Positions 1-7,921 of a stretch of 13,464 nucleotides of DNA are shown in pieces. Under the pieces are notes generated by a model. The model had not been told where the DNA came from, did not search any database, and saw only the letters and a list, made by a program, of their open reading frames with translations. The first letter of the stretch is position 1; each line of letters opens with the position of its first letter. Origin of the DNA: Deinococcus apachensis DSM 19763 (GTDB taxonomy: Bacteria > Deinococcota > Deinococci > Deinococcales > Deinococcaceae); NCBI RefSeq assembly GCF_000381345.1, contig NZ_KB906403.1, forward strand, positions 177,152 to 190,615, in the 5' to 3' direction. The translations under genes and the position numbers were made by a program.

Positions 1-640
1 GCCGGTTCATCCCCACGCCTGTGGGGAACGCGGGCGCGTGGTTCATGCGGGCACCTCCTCGCGCGGTTCATCCCCACGCCTGTGGGGAACGCGCCCCCAC
101 GCGGCGGTTGCCCTCGCGGATGGCCGGTTCATCCCCACGCCTGTGGGGAACGCCCACGATGGGTGCGAGGGCGTCCCAAACGGGCCGGTTCATCCCCACG
201 CCTGTGGGGAACGCCCCCGAGGCCAAGACGCACCCGTGCCTGGTGCCGGTTCATCCCCACGCCTGTGGGGAACGCCCAACGCCGGGCAATGTTAAATCCT
301 CGCACCACGGTTCATCCCCACGCCTGTGGGGAACGCTCTGACCCCAACATCGCTATGTCGGCCAGAAACGGTTCATCCCCACGCCTGTGGGGAACGCCAC
401 GAGTCGGGCCGCCGTCGTGATCGCGTCGCCGGTTCATCCCCACGCCTGTGGGGAACGCGATCTTCATCCTCTCGGCCCCAACCCTGAGTTCGGTTCATCC
501 CCACGCCTGTGGGGAACGCGGGAGCCCGGAAGTCCTGCAGGCCCTGAAGCGCGGTTCATCCCCACGCCTGTGGGGAACGCGTTCCAGCATCTTCGGGCCG
601 CGCTCCGCGAACGGTTCATCCCCACGCCTGTGGGGAACGC
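1..640 (-). CRISPR. CRISPR array 1, type I-E, 11 repeats and 10 complete spacers, truncated at the window's left edge
   Basis: Eleven identical 29-nt repeats start at 3, 64, 125, 186, 247, 308, 369, 430, 491, 552 and 612. The period is 61 nt (32-nt spacers), except that the last spacer, 581-611, is 31 nt. On the minus strand the repeat is GCGTT, then the core CCCCACAGGCGTGGGG, then ATGAACCG. The last eight bases resemble the I-E crRNA 5' handle (ATAAACCG in E. coli), so the array is transcribed leftward with its leader at 641-708. The core folds into a 6-bp CCCCAC/GTGGGG stem with loop AGGC, plus a flanking T-A pair; this is the Cas6e substrate. No repeat is degenerate, so the true leader-distal end lies beyond the window. 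Small ORFs crossing the array are artefacts of the repeat period. Confidence 0.98.
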
Positions 641-708
641 ACTCCGCGAATACGTGGCGGATCGGTGTTTGTCCCCCCGGAGGTGTCCCCGGGGGGAGCG
701 CCTTCGCA
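641..708 (-). promoter_or_regulatory. Leader of array 1, between the cas2 stop and the first repeat
   Basis: Only 68 bp separate the cas2 stop from the leader-proximal repeat. On the minus strand the leader ends in GGAGT directly before the repeat, exactly as leader 2 does, which supports the orientation. It is not AT-rich, and I find no convincing -10 or -35, so array 1 may depend on read-through from the cas operon or on a promoter inside cas2. It contains a strong GC hairpin at 672-697. Confidence 0.7.
672..697. other. GC-rich hairpin in leader 1, downstream of cas2
   Basis: TCCCCCCGG at 672-680 pairs perfectly with CCGGGGGGA at 689-697, giving a 9-bp stem with an 8-nt loop. On the minus strand it begins 11 nt after the cas2 stop. 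No T-tract follows on either strand, so it is not a classic intrinsic terminator. It may pause transcription, protect the end of the cas mRNA or form part of the leader. Confidence 0.6.
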
Positions 709-1041
709 TCACAATTTGTCATCGTCCTCAGGAGGGTCGTACTCCCCCTGCAATTCTGAATGACGGGCGTTGCGAACGGCAACGAGTTGGAAGCCGTCGA
801 GGGTGACGAGGGTGCGGTGGGGGTCGCCGTGCATCCGGATGGTGAAGCCTTGCTCGTTGTTCGCGCGGTACAACTGGGTGCAGCGCCCGGTCCGGACGTG
901 TTGCACGACCTTGTCCCAGAGGAGGTCGCGGACGAGGGCGGTGGCGTTGCCGACGTACACACCGGGTTGAACTTCGATCAGCCAGCGGCTGAGTTCACCC
1001 CGGAGGCTGGAGGGCACGGCTTCGAGGGTCATGACGATCAT
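709..1041 (-). CDS. cas2: Cas2, type I-E spacer-integration subunit
   Basis: A 110-aa protein of the Cas2e family. It pairs with Cas1 to form the integrase that captures protospacers and inserts them at the leader-repeat junction; Cas2 is mainly the structural bridge. The segment [20 protein letters not shown] at residues 9-28 matches the conserved I-E Cas2 N-terminal half, and [10 protein letters not shown] (81-90) matches the closing strand. E. coli Cas2 is about 94 aa. This one carries an acidic tail (about residues 93-110) ending EDDDKL. The ATG overlaps the cas1 stop as ATGA, so translation is probably coupled. It is the last gene of the operon, 68 bp before array 1. Confidence 0.95.
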   Translation of the reverse strand: MIVMTLEAVPSSLRGELSRWLIEVQPGVYVGNATALVRDLLWDKVVQHVRTGRCTQLYRANNEQGFTIRMHGDPHRTLVTLDGFQLVAVRNARHSELQGEYDPPEDDDKL

Positions 1042-1964
1042 GCGTGGTTGATGCCCCCCCGCACGTCGCCCTCAGGGTCCCAGAGGTCGCCCGGGGCGGT
1101 GGGATCGGGGTCCTCTGAATTGCCGCCGAGGAGATGGTGGAGGTCGGCGGCCATGCGTTCGAGGAGGCGCAGGTTGGTCATGTGGTCGCGCAGGCCGGTA
1201 CGGACGCGGCGTTCAAGGTCGTCACCGGGGGTGGCAGCCTCGCGGAAGGCGATGGGGAGGACGACCTCGATCTTGTAGAGGTCGGCGAGGTCGTACACGA
1301 AGGACAGCATCTTGCCGGTGTGGATGAAGCCGAGGGCGGGGCTGTACCCGGTGGCGAGGATGGCGGCGTGGGCGAGGCCGTACACGCAGGCGTTTCCGGC
1401 GCTGAGGGCTTTGTTGAGGGGCGTAGCGCGGCCCCAGTCGCTTTGTTTGTACTGGCGCTGCTCCCACCGCACCCCGTAGGCGTGGCTATAGCGGGCGTAG
1501 GCGTCTCGGACGCGCGCCCCCTCGTGGCCGCGGATCTGGGCGAGGGTGAGCCCCTCGGGGAGGCCCTGGGGGAAGCGCAGGGTGTACATCTGCCGGACGA
1601 CGTTCAGGCGGGTGGTGGGGTTGGCCCACAGGCGGGCCTGTTGCTGGAGGCGCAGGGCGCTGCGGGTCTCGCCGATGCCGCTGGCGTAGAGGCGCACCCC
1701 GCCCTCCCCGACCCACAGCAGGGAGCAGCCGGTGTCGGAGAGGGCTTTGACGGCCTCATGGCTGACGCTGCAGCCGGGGCCGAGGAGGAGAACGCTGAGG
1801 CTGGCGGCGGGAAGAGTGAGCATGCCTTCGGGGTGGTACGCGCGGACGCCACGCCCGTCCTGCTCGAGCCGGGTGTGTTCGAGGTACAGGTAGGTGGTGC
1901 CGTCGCGGAATTTGGGGAGTTCACGAAGGTTCTGCCGGTGCCAGATGATGCTGCTCCCGGTCAC
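1038..1964 (-). CDS. cas1: Cas1, type I-E integrase
   Basis: A 308-aa metal-dependent DNA endonuclease/integrase, the catalytic subunit of the Cas1-Cas2 spacer-acquisition complex. The three expected metal ligands are visible: E148 in [10 protein letters not shown]215 in [14 protein letters not shown] and D228 in YDLADLYK. The H-to-D spacing of 13 residues equals that of E. coli Cas1 (H208, D221). Length is near that of E. coli Cas1 (about 305 aa), and the C-terminal tail after about residue 280 is loose and acidic. It starts with GTG, overlapping the cas6e stop as GTGA, and its stop overlaps the cas2 start. It looks fully active. Confidence 0.97.
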   Translation of the reverse strand: MTGSSIIWHRQNLRELPKFRDGTTYLYLEHTRLEQDGRGVRAYHPEGMLTLPAASLSVLLLGPGCSVSHEAVKALSDTGCSLLWVGEGGVRLYASGIGETRSALRLQQQARLWANPTTRLNVVRQMYTLRFPQGLPEGLTLAQIRGHEGARVRDAYARYSHAYGVRWEQRQYKQSDWGRATPLNKALSAGNACVYGLAHAAILATGYSPALGFIHTGKMLSFVYDLADLYKIEVVLPIAFREAATPGDDLERRVRTGLRDHMTNLRLLERMAADLHHLLGGNSEDPDPTAPGDLWDPEGDVRGGINHA

Positions 1965-2632
1965 GGCGCGAGGCTGAGGAGGCCGCAGCCTAGGCTCTTG
2001 GCGTGCCCCAGGCCCTCCCGGATCGACTGGCCCAGGGCTTCAGGGTTCATGACCTGGAGCGCTCCGTCGAAGGTCACGGTGTGCAGGGTGATGAGTTGCC
2101 GGCCCTTGCGCGTGCGGATGCGGCCGGCGCGGATAATGTCCGCGCCGAGGAGATTGAAACCCGCCCGGCCGCCCTGGCGGTCCAGCCACTCGAGTTGTTC
2201 TTCGGGCCGGTGCAGGCCATGGCGGGCGCTGTGGCCCTGCTCGTCGCGCCTCCGGACGGTGACGTTTGCGTGGAGCCGGAAATGAAGCACGCGGCCCGGC
2301 ATGAGGGCGGGCGTGAGATCGAGGGTGCGGACGTCCCAGCCCTGCAGGTAGCCCTCGTCCCGGGCGTTCAGGGCGCCCCAGTCGGGCGGGGTGACGCTCT
2401 GCACGAGCAGGGTGGGGGTGGGCTGGTCGGTGTGGGGGTCACGGGTAGTGTCCTGCCGCCAGAGCAGGCGCTCACCGTCGGGGAGGGGCGTGTCGGGGTG
2501 CCCGGCACCGGGGAAGGCCCAGCGGAGCGTCTGGTGCAGGGCGTAGGGGCTGCCCAGGTCGCGGGAGGCGTGCCGGTGCCGGTCGTTGAGGAACAATCGC
2601 GATAGGTGTAGGGGGGTGGTGACGGTCGTCAC
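1961..2632 (-). CDS. cas6e: Cas6e (CasE/Cse3), crRNA-processing endoribonuclease
   Basis: A 223-aa protein that cuts pre-crRNA at the base of each repeat hairpin and stays bound to the crRNA 3' end as the Cascade head. The N-terminal ferredoxin-like fold is marked by [10 protein letters not shown], then [14 protein letters not shown]33 falls where the catalytic histidine lies in the family (H20 in E. coli, H26 in Thermus). The C-terminal [17 protein letters not shown] is the glycine-rich loop typical of Cas6 enzymes. It starts with GTG and overlaps cas5e upstream and cas1 downstream by 4 nt. It is the only Cas6 in the window, so it presumably processes both arrays although their hairpin loops differ. 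Confidence 0.95.
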   Translation of the reverse strand: MTTVTTPLHLSRLFLNDRHRHASRDLGSPYALHQTLRWAFPGAGHPDTPLPDGERLLWRQDTTRDPHTDQPTPTLLVQSVTPPDWGALNARDEGYLQGWDVRTLDLTPALMPGRVLHFRLHANVTVRRRDEQGHSARHGLHRPEEQLEWLDRQGGRAGFNLLGADIIRAGRIRTRKGRQLITLHTVTFDGALQVMNPEALGQSIREGLGHAKSLGCGLLSLAP

Positions 2633-3309
2633 GCGGGAACCTCCGGGGCGGGGTGCAGGCGCGGGAGGGGCTCAGCCCACTGCAGGACGTCCCGCAGGGC
2701 GTAGCGGCGTTCACTGAAGGGGGCGACCGGGTCGTCGCGTCGCTCGCCGGGTGTGGCGTGAGGCGGTGGGGCGGGAACCTCCCGGACGTCCAGCACGAGG
2801 CGGTACGGGGCGGCGTCCTCTTCCGGGCGGCGCAGGGTGGGCGCGTGCCGGAGGGCGTCCAGCAGCTCGGTGTCCCGCAGGGCGTCCGGTTGCCACAGTG
2901 GGGTGGAGGGGACGAACGCCTTGCGGCCCAGGCTGAGCGGCCAGTAGGGGTTGCGCAGGGCGGCGTGCAGGTCGCGCAGCAGGGCCGGGTCGCCGTGCAG
3001 GGCTGCCCAGAACGCCGCGTCAGACAGGTAGGCCCGGCGCGTGAGGCTGGTGCCCGTGCCCCGCTGCCCCGGGTACAGTTGCGCGGTGTGGTAGTCGTGC
3101 ATCAGGAGGCCCGGGCGATCCACGCGGACGCCGAAGGCCAGGGCGCTCAGGTGCGTGACCGGCGCGGCCCGGTCGATGCCCAGTGCGGCGGCACACAAGC
3201 CCAGGACACCGCTCTTGCTGGGTTCCGCTTCCGTGTCGCGGTCGTCGAAGCGGCTGCGGGTGCCCCAGGACTGCAGGGGGCCAGCCAGGGGAATCAGGAG
3301 GGTGTTCAC
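2629..3309 (-). CDS. cas5e: Cas5e (CasD), Cascade subunit binding the crRNA 5' handle
   Basis: A 226-aa RAMP-fold subunit that caps the crRNA 5' handle and joins Cas8e and the first Cas7e. Family signatures are clear: LAGPLQSWG (8-16), PSKSGVLGL (30-38), [13 protein letters not shown] (92-104) and LGRKAFVPS (127-135). Length is usual for Cas5e (E. coli CasD is about 224 aa). It starts with GTG, overlapping the cas7e stop as GTGA. Because Cas5e contacts the handle, the one-base handle difference between arrays 1 and 2 matters most for this protein and Cas8e. Confidence 0.95.
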   Translation of the reverse strand: MNTLLIPLAGPLQSWGTRSRFDDRDTEAEPSKSGVLGLCAAALGIDRAAPVTHLSALAFGVRVDRPGLLMHDYHTAQLYPGQRGTGTSLTRRAYLSDAAFWAALHGDPALLRDLHAALRNPYWPLSLGRKAFVPSTPLWQPDALRDTELLDALRHAPTLRRPEEDAAPYRLVLDVREVPAPPPHATPGERRDDPVAPFSERRYALRDVLQWAEPLPRLHPAPEVPA

Positions 3310-4460
3310 CCCCGCGCTGCCTTCAAGGTCCCCAGGATGGCCTGGGCGTCCGTGACCGTCGCGTCGATCAGGGCCTTCACGCTAGGGAGGGCGTCGCCGA
3401 GAGGCGCGAACGCCTGCTCATCCACGACGTTGACGTACCGGGAACGGCCCTCGTCCCCGAAGATGCCGTCCTGCCGCTCCTTCTCGCGGCTCAGGGCGTC
3501 CATGCTGGGCCGCATGAATCCCTCCTGTTCCCGCACAGCCTTCTCGAACGCGTTGGCGAGGTTGCGGGGCGAGGCGTTCTCCCGCACGACCTGCACCATC
3601 AGGCCGGGCGCGTTGTGCGCCGCGAAGGTGTTCTGCTTCCCGGTGGGCGCGGAATAGATGCTCGCCTCCAGGAACGCCCGCAGGCCCCGCGCGGCGAGGT
3701 CCACGTCCCCGCCCAGGTTCTCCAGCAGCTTCTGCAGGTCCACGCAGGCGTAGCGGTAGTACGTCGCGCTCCCGAACTCCACGGTGCCGAGCATGTCGGC
3801 CCCGGCGGTGTCGGTGGGCTTCAGGTCATCCACAGCGGTGTAGAAGTCGAACTCCCGGCCCCGCATGGCGTGCGTGCTGAGGGCGTGCGCCACCTGCGCC
3901 GCCGCGTCCGCATTCTTCTCGGGTAAGTTGGCGAGCATCCTTCCAAACAGTGCCACGTCCACCGCGTTGCCACCGTTTGCATTTTCGATTAGGCAATCTT
4001 CCAGATCAGCCTTACTGGTCTTCGCTGGTTTGTATTTGTCCGCCGAGAACACATCGAACTCCCGGTGAATGTATTGAGCGAGGTTCTCCAGCTCCTGACG
4101 GCCCAGAAAGGCTAAATACTCCGTCTTGCTCTCTTTTGTGATCTTGATCTGTTTCTGGGTTCCCATCGTCTGTAGAGCGTTCTCTGCCGCCCGTTTGGCC
4201 TGAGCCATGTCCCGACCAAGTTCAATCAAGCGGTTGGCAATATGTTCGTGGGCGCGTTTGGTGCGCTCACCCAGTTGGTCTGGATGCACCGTGCCCCGCG
4301 TGCGGAAGTCCATGCGCATGGCCCGCTTGAAGCTCTGCGAGCTGACCCGGGCGCGGCGCGTGCCGCCGAAGTACGCGTCCTTGGGGCTGCCGGTGTCATC
4401 GCGGTTGAGGTTGCTGGGCGCGAAGTTCTGCAGGTAGTGGAGTTCCAGAAGGGCTTTCAT
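3306..4460 (-). CDS. cas7e: Cas7e (CasC), Cascade backbone subunit
   Basis: A 384-aa protein, slightly longer than E. coli CasC (363 aa). Six copies normally polymerise along the crRNA spacer to form the Cascade backbone. [20 protein letters not shown] (7-26) and [14 protein letters not shown] (36-49) are the conserved N-terminal RNA-binding segments of the family; [17 protein letters not shown] is the conserved C-terminal part. The ATG overlaps the cse2 stop as ATGA. The central part, about residues 87-180 (positions 3920-4200), is clearly less GC-rich than the rest: about 51% over 3961-4140 by hand count against about 78% at 3661-3720. That suggests recombination or faster divergence in the thumb region, without breaking the frame. 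Confidence 0.96.
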   Translation of the reverse strand: MKALLELHYLQNFAPSNLNRDDTGSPKDAYFGGTRRARVSSQSFKRAMRMDFRTRGTVHPDQLGERTKRAHEHIANRLIELGRDMAQAKRAAENALQTMGTQKQIKITKESKTEYLAFLGRQELENLAQYIHREFDVFSADKYKPAKTSKADLEDCLIENANGGNAVDVALFGRMLANLPEKNADAAAQVAHALSTHAMRGREFDFYTAVDDLKPTDTAGADMLGTVEFGSATYYRYACVDLQKLLENLGGDVDLAARGLRAFLEASIYSAPTGKQNTFAAHNAPGLMVQVVRENASPRNLANAFEKAVREQEGFMRPSMDALSREKERQDGIFGDEGRSRYVNVVDEQAFAPLGDALPSVKALIDATVTDAQAILGTLKAARG

Positions 4461-5104
4461 AGTGTTTCTCCTTCGTCCTCGTCCGGGACAGTGGTGTCGA
4501 AGAGGCTGGATTGTGGGCGGGTCGGTGTGTTGGTCTTGGTAGCTGTGGGTTTGTCAGTGGTGATGACGCGTTCGGCGGTGCGGTAGAAATCTTTCGCCCA
4601 AATACGACGCAACCTTGCGCCCCTCTCGGGGTGTTCCCACAGGTCTACGTCTCTCAGCAGTTGCACCCAGTCGGGTGTGCGGCCGTCCGCTTTCAGCAGC
4701 GTGACCGCCTGACGTAGGGCATACGGCAGGGCGTCCATGTCGGCGTCCAGCAGGGCCAGGAAGCGCTTCTCGGTGCTGGGCCGCTGCTCCTGCGCGAGGT
4801 ACAGCGCTCCGAATGTCTCCCCGAGGGTCGGGCGGTGTTCCGGCGCAGGGGTGGGTTCGTTGCTCTCGTCCGGGCGTTCAATCAGGGAGTACAGGCCCGC
4901 CACGAGGGCTAGCGCGCGCCACTGCCGGTCATGCCTCACGTCCAGGCCGGAACGCAGAAAGACGCCTTCCAACCACGGCACACTCTGGCCGGGCGTGTCG
5001 TCGCCCAGTGAGCGGCGCAGTTGCGCGAGCTGCCCACGGTCCAGGCGGGAGAGGTTCAGCACCAGCCGCTCAAACGGCGTGGCGGTGGATGGGATGGTCG
5101 TCAT
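4457..5104 (-). CDS. cse2: Cse2 (CasB/Cas11e), Cascade small subunit
   Basis: A 215-aa protein, longer than E. coli CasB (about 160 aa). It is the all-helical small subunit, normally a dimer, that stabilises the R-loop along the Cascade belly. Conserved points include the N-terminal helices ([20 protein letters not shown], 11-30) and IWAKDFYR near 178-185. I chose the ATG at 5104 because it makes the same 4-nt ATGA overlap with the upstream gene as elsewhere in the operon; an in-frame start further upstream would lie inside cas8e. The extra length includes a P/E-rich insert around 78-102 and a probably disordered tail (about 186-215). The tail contains QSSLF (198-202), which resembles a sliding-clamp-binding peptide. 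Confidence 0.93.
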   Translation of the reverse strand: MTTIPSTATPFERLVLNLSRLDRGQLAQLRRSLGDDTPGQSVPWLEGVFLRSGLDVRHDRQWRALALVAGLYSLIERPDESNEPTPAPEHRPTLGETFGALYLAQEQRPSTEKRFLALLDADMDALPYALRQAVTLLKADGRTPDWVQLLRDVDLWEHPERGARLRRIWAKDFYRTAERVITTDKPTATKTNTPTRPQSSLFDTTVPDEDEGETL

Positions 5105-6795
5105 GATGGGGAAACCTCCGCTCGATGGGTGGCATGCAGGGCAGATAGGGCGCGTGCCAAGATCGCCTGCGGGCTCGGCTGGTATTTGCCGTCCGTGCGG
5201 CGTGGGCGGAAGGCGTAGCCCAACACCGTCCCGTCTCCGCCCGCCCCCTGGAGGTTCATCGCCCATGCGGCCCGGGCCTCTCGGGCCACGCTGTCACGCC
5301 ACCCAGCCTCCGCTTCCTGCGGGGCGTCCAGCGCCGAGAGGAACATCCGGAACGGGGCTTCCAGCGCCGCCCAGTACGACCCCAGGCCGGGAAGTGTTTG
5401 CGTGAGGTCCCGCACGTCGTCCTTGTGCGGCTCCCGCTCCCCACCGCGCGAGAGGACTTCTACCGCGAGCCGCTGAGTAGCGCTTGTCAGCGCTGCTGCC
5501 ACTAATTTCGCTTCCTTGAAGGCCGTATCTATGTATTTGCCGCCCTGTTCCCAGTCCTGAAGGAGAGTGATCGGCATGGCATAAGACTCATGCCGGAAAG
5601 CGGACGTGATACCTGGTTTGCCACCCAGGATCTGACCGAAAACATGCACCTGGACAATGTTCTCTCCGGTGGCTGTACCATTGGCGATACATAGAACGTC
5701 AGCCGCGTTCTGAATCGTCAGGGGGGCAAAGCCAGGAACTTTAATGACCTTCCCTTTCGAATCGGCGTACACCTGATCCTGAGGTTCAGGCAGGATGGCC
5801 TGCAGGTCGCGCCACGCCAGCCTATTCAGGCTGAGTGTTAGCGGCAGCAATGTGGGTCTGCCCTCCACCGTTTTGGAGACAAGGGCAGCCATCGGTTCGA
5901 GTGAGCGGCCTTGGTTGCTGTCCTCGACACGCGCCACCCCACTCCCGTATCCAACAGTCTGGACTTGGTGTGGGTGTATCCGGGCAGGAGTGGCCAGGAT
6001 GCTCCGCGACAGCCACGTGTAGCGGTCGGCATAGCCCATAGGAACCTGCGGTGCGTCAGAGCGGTTTACTCCCTCAGCCTGCCACTCCCAGACGGCACGG
6101 TCGCCTTCGGCCATGTCCGCTGGATACGGAAGGAGGTTCAGACAGAGAGTCTCAAGGAGATTGTTCCCGGTTGGGACGAACAGCGCCTTACTCATGACCG
6201 GGCCACCCTGCTGGCTTTCAGACGCACCTGTTACGCGGCCACCCAACGCGAACGACTGATTCTGAGCGAGGAGGCGAGCAATCTGACCCGGTGTCGCAGT
6301 ACCTACCCAGCCCATCAACGTGGGTTCGACTGCGGACTTGCCTACGACAGCTTCAGCGCGTTTCTTGGTGCCGAAGACGGGTGTGGTGTTGCTGCCGTTC
6401 AGTTCCGGGGACAGCAGGCTCCAGTGGTACTGCTCTGGATTGGCCTTATTGGATTTTCCTTGCCAGAAGGGCCGCTCGGGGTGGAACAGGTCGAAGTGGT
6501 CGTCCCACCGGGCGAAGTACGCTTCGAGCTGGTCGGTGGGAAATCCGCCCCGGAACCACTCGGCAGCCTGCGCGACGTTGCGGGGGCCCCGCAGAGCGCG
6601 GTGCAGCAGCGCGAGCGTCAGGCGCAGCAGGGCCACCGTGACCAGCGGTGAGGGGTCGTCGATACGTCCGAAGGTGTGGGCCTTCAGGACGAGGTCACGC
6701 AGGCCGACCTCGTGGACGGGGCCGCCGTCCAGGGGCCGGACGGGAATCCAGGGGTCGTGCAGCAGGTTGAAGGTGGGGATGGGCGGGCTGTTCAC
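5101..6795 (-). CDS. cas8e: Cas8e (CasA/Cse1), Cascade large subunit
   Basis: A 564-aa large subunit of type I-E Cascade. It recognises the PAM, helps unwind the target and recruits Cas3. The N-terminal FNLLHDPWIPVR (9-20) is the family's hallmark, followed by LFHPERPFWQ (103-112). It is somewhat longer than E. coli CasA (about 502 aa). The start is GTG, supported by a good ribosome-binding site, GGAGG at 6802-6806, 6 nt upstream. This is the first cas gene of the operon, 17 bp after the WYL regulator's stop, so the two are probably co-transcribed. GC content drops to about 53% over 5521-5760 (residues about 345-425), against a much richer surrounding operon. Confidence 0.95.
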   Translation of the reverse strand: MNSPPIPTFNLLHDPWIPVRPLDGGPVHEVGLRDLVLKAHTFGRIDDPSPLVTVALLRLTLALLHRALRGPRNVAQAAEWFRGGFPTDQLEAYFARWDDHFDLFHPERPFWQGKSNKANPEQYHWSLLSPELNGSNTTPVFGTKKRAEAVVGKSAVEPTLMGWVGTATPGQIARLLAQNQSFALGGRVTGASESQQGGPVMSKALFVPTGNNLLETLCLNLLPYPADMAEGDRAVWEWQAEGVNRSDAPQVPMGYADRYTWLSRSILATPARIHPHQVQTVGYGSGVARVEDSNQGRSLEPMAALVSKTVEGRPTLLPLTLSLNRLAWRDLQAILPEPQDQVYADSKGKVIKVPGFAPLTIQNAADVLCIANGTATGENIVQVHVFGQILGGKPGITSAFRHESYAMPITLLQDWEQGGKYIDTAFKEAKLVAAALTSATQRLAVEVLSRGGEREPHKDDVRDLTQTLPGLGSYWAALEAPFRMFLSALDAPQEAEAGWRDSVAREARAAWAMNLQGAGGDGTVLGYAFRPRRTDGKYQPSPQAILARALSALHATHRAEVSPS

Positions 6796-6801
6796 AGTTG
6801 G

Positions 6802-6806
6802 CCTCC
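6802..6806 (-). promoter_or_regulatory. Ribosome-binding site of cas8e
   Basis: GGAGG on the minus strand, 6 nt before the GTG at 6795. It decides the otherwise uncertain non-ATG start of cas8e and lies in the 17-bp gap after the WYL gene. Confidence 0.75.
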
Positions 6807-6812
6807 GTTGGG

Positions 6813-7877
6813 TCAGGCGGTGTTGCGGGCAGGTGGGACGTCATAGCGGGCTAGGGCTTCACGCAGTTCGGCGAGCCACGCCTCGCGCACATGGGGCGGG
6901 GACAGAACTTCAGCGCGGGGACCCCAGCTCAGGAGGAAGGGCATGAGTTCACGGGGGAGGCCGCTGCGGTCCACGCCCGCGCGGAACTCCATCTCGACCG
7001 CCCCGTCCCGGCGGATCAGGGTGGTGTTGGGGAAGCCGCCCTCCAAGACGCGGTACGCGGCTTCCGGCGCGAACCGCACCGTGACGGTAAGGGGCTCCTG
7101 GCTGCCAATGACGCCCCAGGCGTCACTGAGAAACTGTTTCGGGTCGAAGTTGGGGTCGAGTTCATAGGTATCCTGGTGCAGGCTCAGGTTAGCCATTCTG
7201 GAGAGCTTGAACGTCCGCACTTGAGCGCGGCGGCGGCGTTCCAGGCCGATCACGTACGGCGCGAGGTTGGTGCGGCTGATCTCGATGAAGTACACGCACA
7301 GTTCGTTGCCGGTTTCCACTTCGCCGTTCGGGCGACGGTAGTCGAAGTTCAGGACCCGGCCCTCCATCCAGGCGGTGGCGACCTGTTCCATCTGCCGCTC
7401 CGCGAAGGGTGTGGCGCCGTTGTCGCGCACGCTGGCGTTCAGGGTGTGCCGGATACGTTCCGGGAGGGCCAGGGAGATGCTGTGCAGGGCATGCCGGTAG
7501 TGGGTGCCCAGGGCGGGGGAGTGGTGGTGCGCGAGACGGATCGCGGCGTAAGCGGCGAGAGCCTCGGCGGGGCGCAGCAGGGTGCCGTTTCGGGGAATGG
7601 AGTACGTCTTGCCCGCGTGTTCCACGACGTCGTGTCCCATGCGGCGCAGGGCGTCAATGTCCCGCTGAATGCTGCGCTGGCCGACGCCGAAGCGGCGAGC
7701 GAGGTCGAGGGTGGTAGAGGGCCGCGCCTGAAGTTCGTCGCGCAGGGCGCTGAGCCGCTTGGCCTTGTCCCAGGTTTTCGCCTGGCGGGGGTTCGCGGGG
7801 CGTGCGGCAGGGGTGGGGTGAGTGCTGACGGGTGCGGGGTCGCCCATAAGCCCCACGGTACGGAAGGCATGTCTCAT
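6813..7877 (-). CDS. WYL-domain transcriptional regulator with an N-terminal helix-turn-helix, probable cas operon regulator
   Basis: About 354 aa from the ATG at 7877. The frame is open to a TTG at 7895, and another ATG lies at 7847; none has an ideal ribosome-binding site, so the start is uncertain. A DeoR/HTH_11-type winged helix covers about residues 37-95 (DKAKRLSALRDEL, then RRFGVGQRSIQRDIDALRRM). A WYL domain follows (about 165-260, including VLNFDYRRPNGEVE and APYVIGLERRRR), then a C-terminal WCX-like extension. The W-Y-L position reads P-Y-V. WYL proteins are often ligand-responsive regulators, and several accompany CRISPR systems. It is 17 bp upstream of cas8e on the same strand, so repression or activation of the Cascade operon and of itself is likely, but that is inference from position. 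Confidence 0.85.
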   Translation of the reverse strand: MRHAFRTVGLMGDPAPVSTHPTPAARPANPRQAKTWDKAKRLSALRDELQARPSTTLDLARRFGVGQRSIQRDIDALRRMGHDVVEHAGKTYSIPRNGTLLRPAEALAAYAAIRLAHHHSPALGTHYRHALHSISLALPERIRHTLNASVRDNGATPFAERQMEQVATAWMEGRVLNFDYRRPNGEVETGNELCVYFIEISRTNLAPYVIGLERRRRAQVRTFKLSRMANLSLHQDTYELDPNFDPKQFLSDAWGVIGSQEPLTVTVRFAPEAAYRVLEGGFPNTTLIRRDGAVEMEFRAGVDRSGLPRELMPFLLSWGPRAEVLSPPHVREAWLAELREALARYDVPPARNTA

Positions 7878-7888
7878 CCCTGTCGCAC

Positions 7889-7921
7889 TTTTCAAAAATA
7901 GTTACTTGAATTCAAACTACT
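7889..7921 (-). promoter_or_regulatory. AT-rich promoter/operator region upstream of the WYL-cas operon
   Basis: This is a short, very AT-rich island in GC-rich DNA between the TPR gene's stop and the WYL gene. It holds the perfect palindrome TTGAATTCAA (7906-7915), with AGT/ACT matches further out on both sides (7900-7902 and 7919-7921). On the minus strand TTTGAA occurs at 7916-7911 and again at 7896-7891, exactly 20 bp apart, as expected for two operator half-sites on one helix face. TATTTT at 7900-7895 is a possible -10 box; no good -35 is seen. The likely binder is the WYL protein or the TPR regulator. Confidence 0.5.

Noticed and set aside
672..697. Intrinsic terminator for the cas operon
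   Set aside because: The stem is strong, but no T-tract follows on either strand, and termination there would cut off array 1. Kept only as a hairpin.
21..806. Several overlapping ORFs of 80-140 codons across array 1 on both strands
   Set aside because: Their peptides repeat the translated CRISPR unit (for example [25 protein letters not shown]); they are artefacts of stop-free repeats. The same holds for ORFs at 13008-13444.
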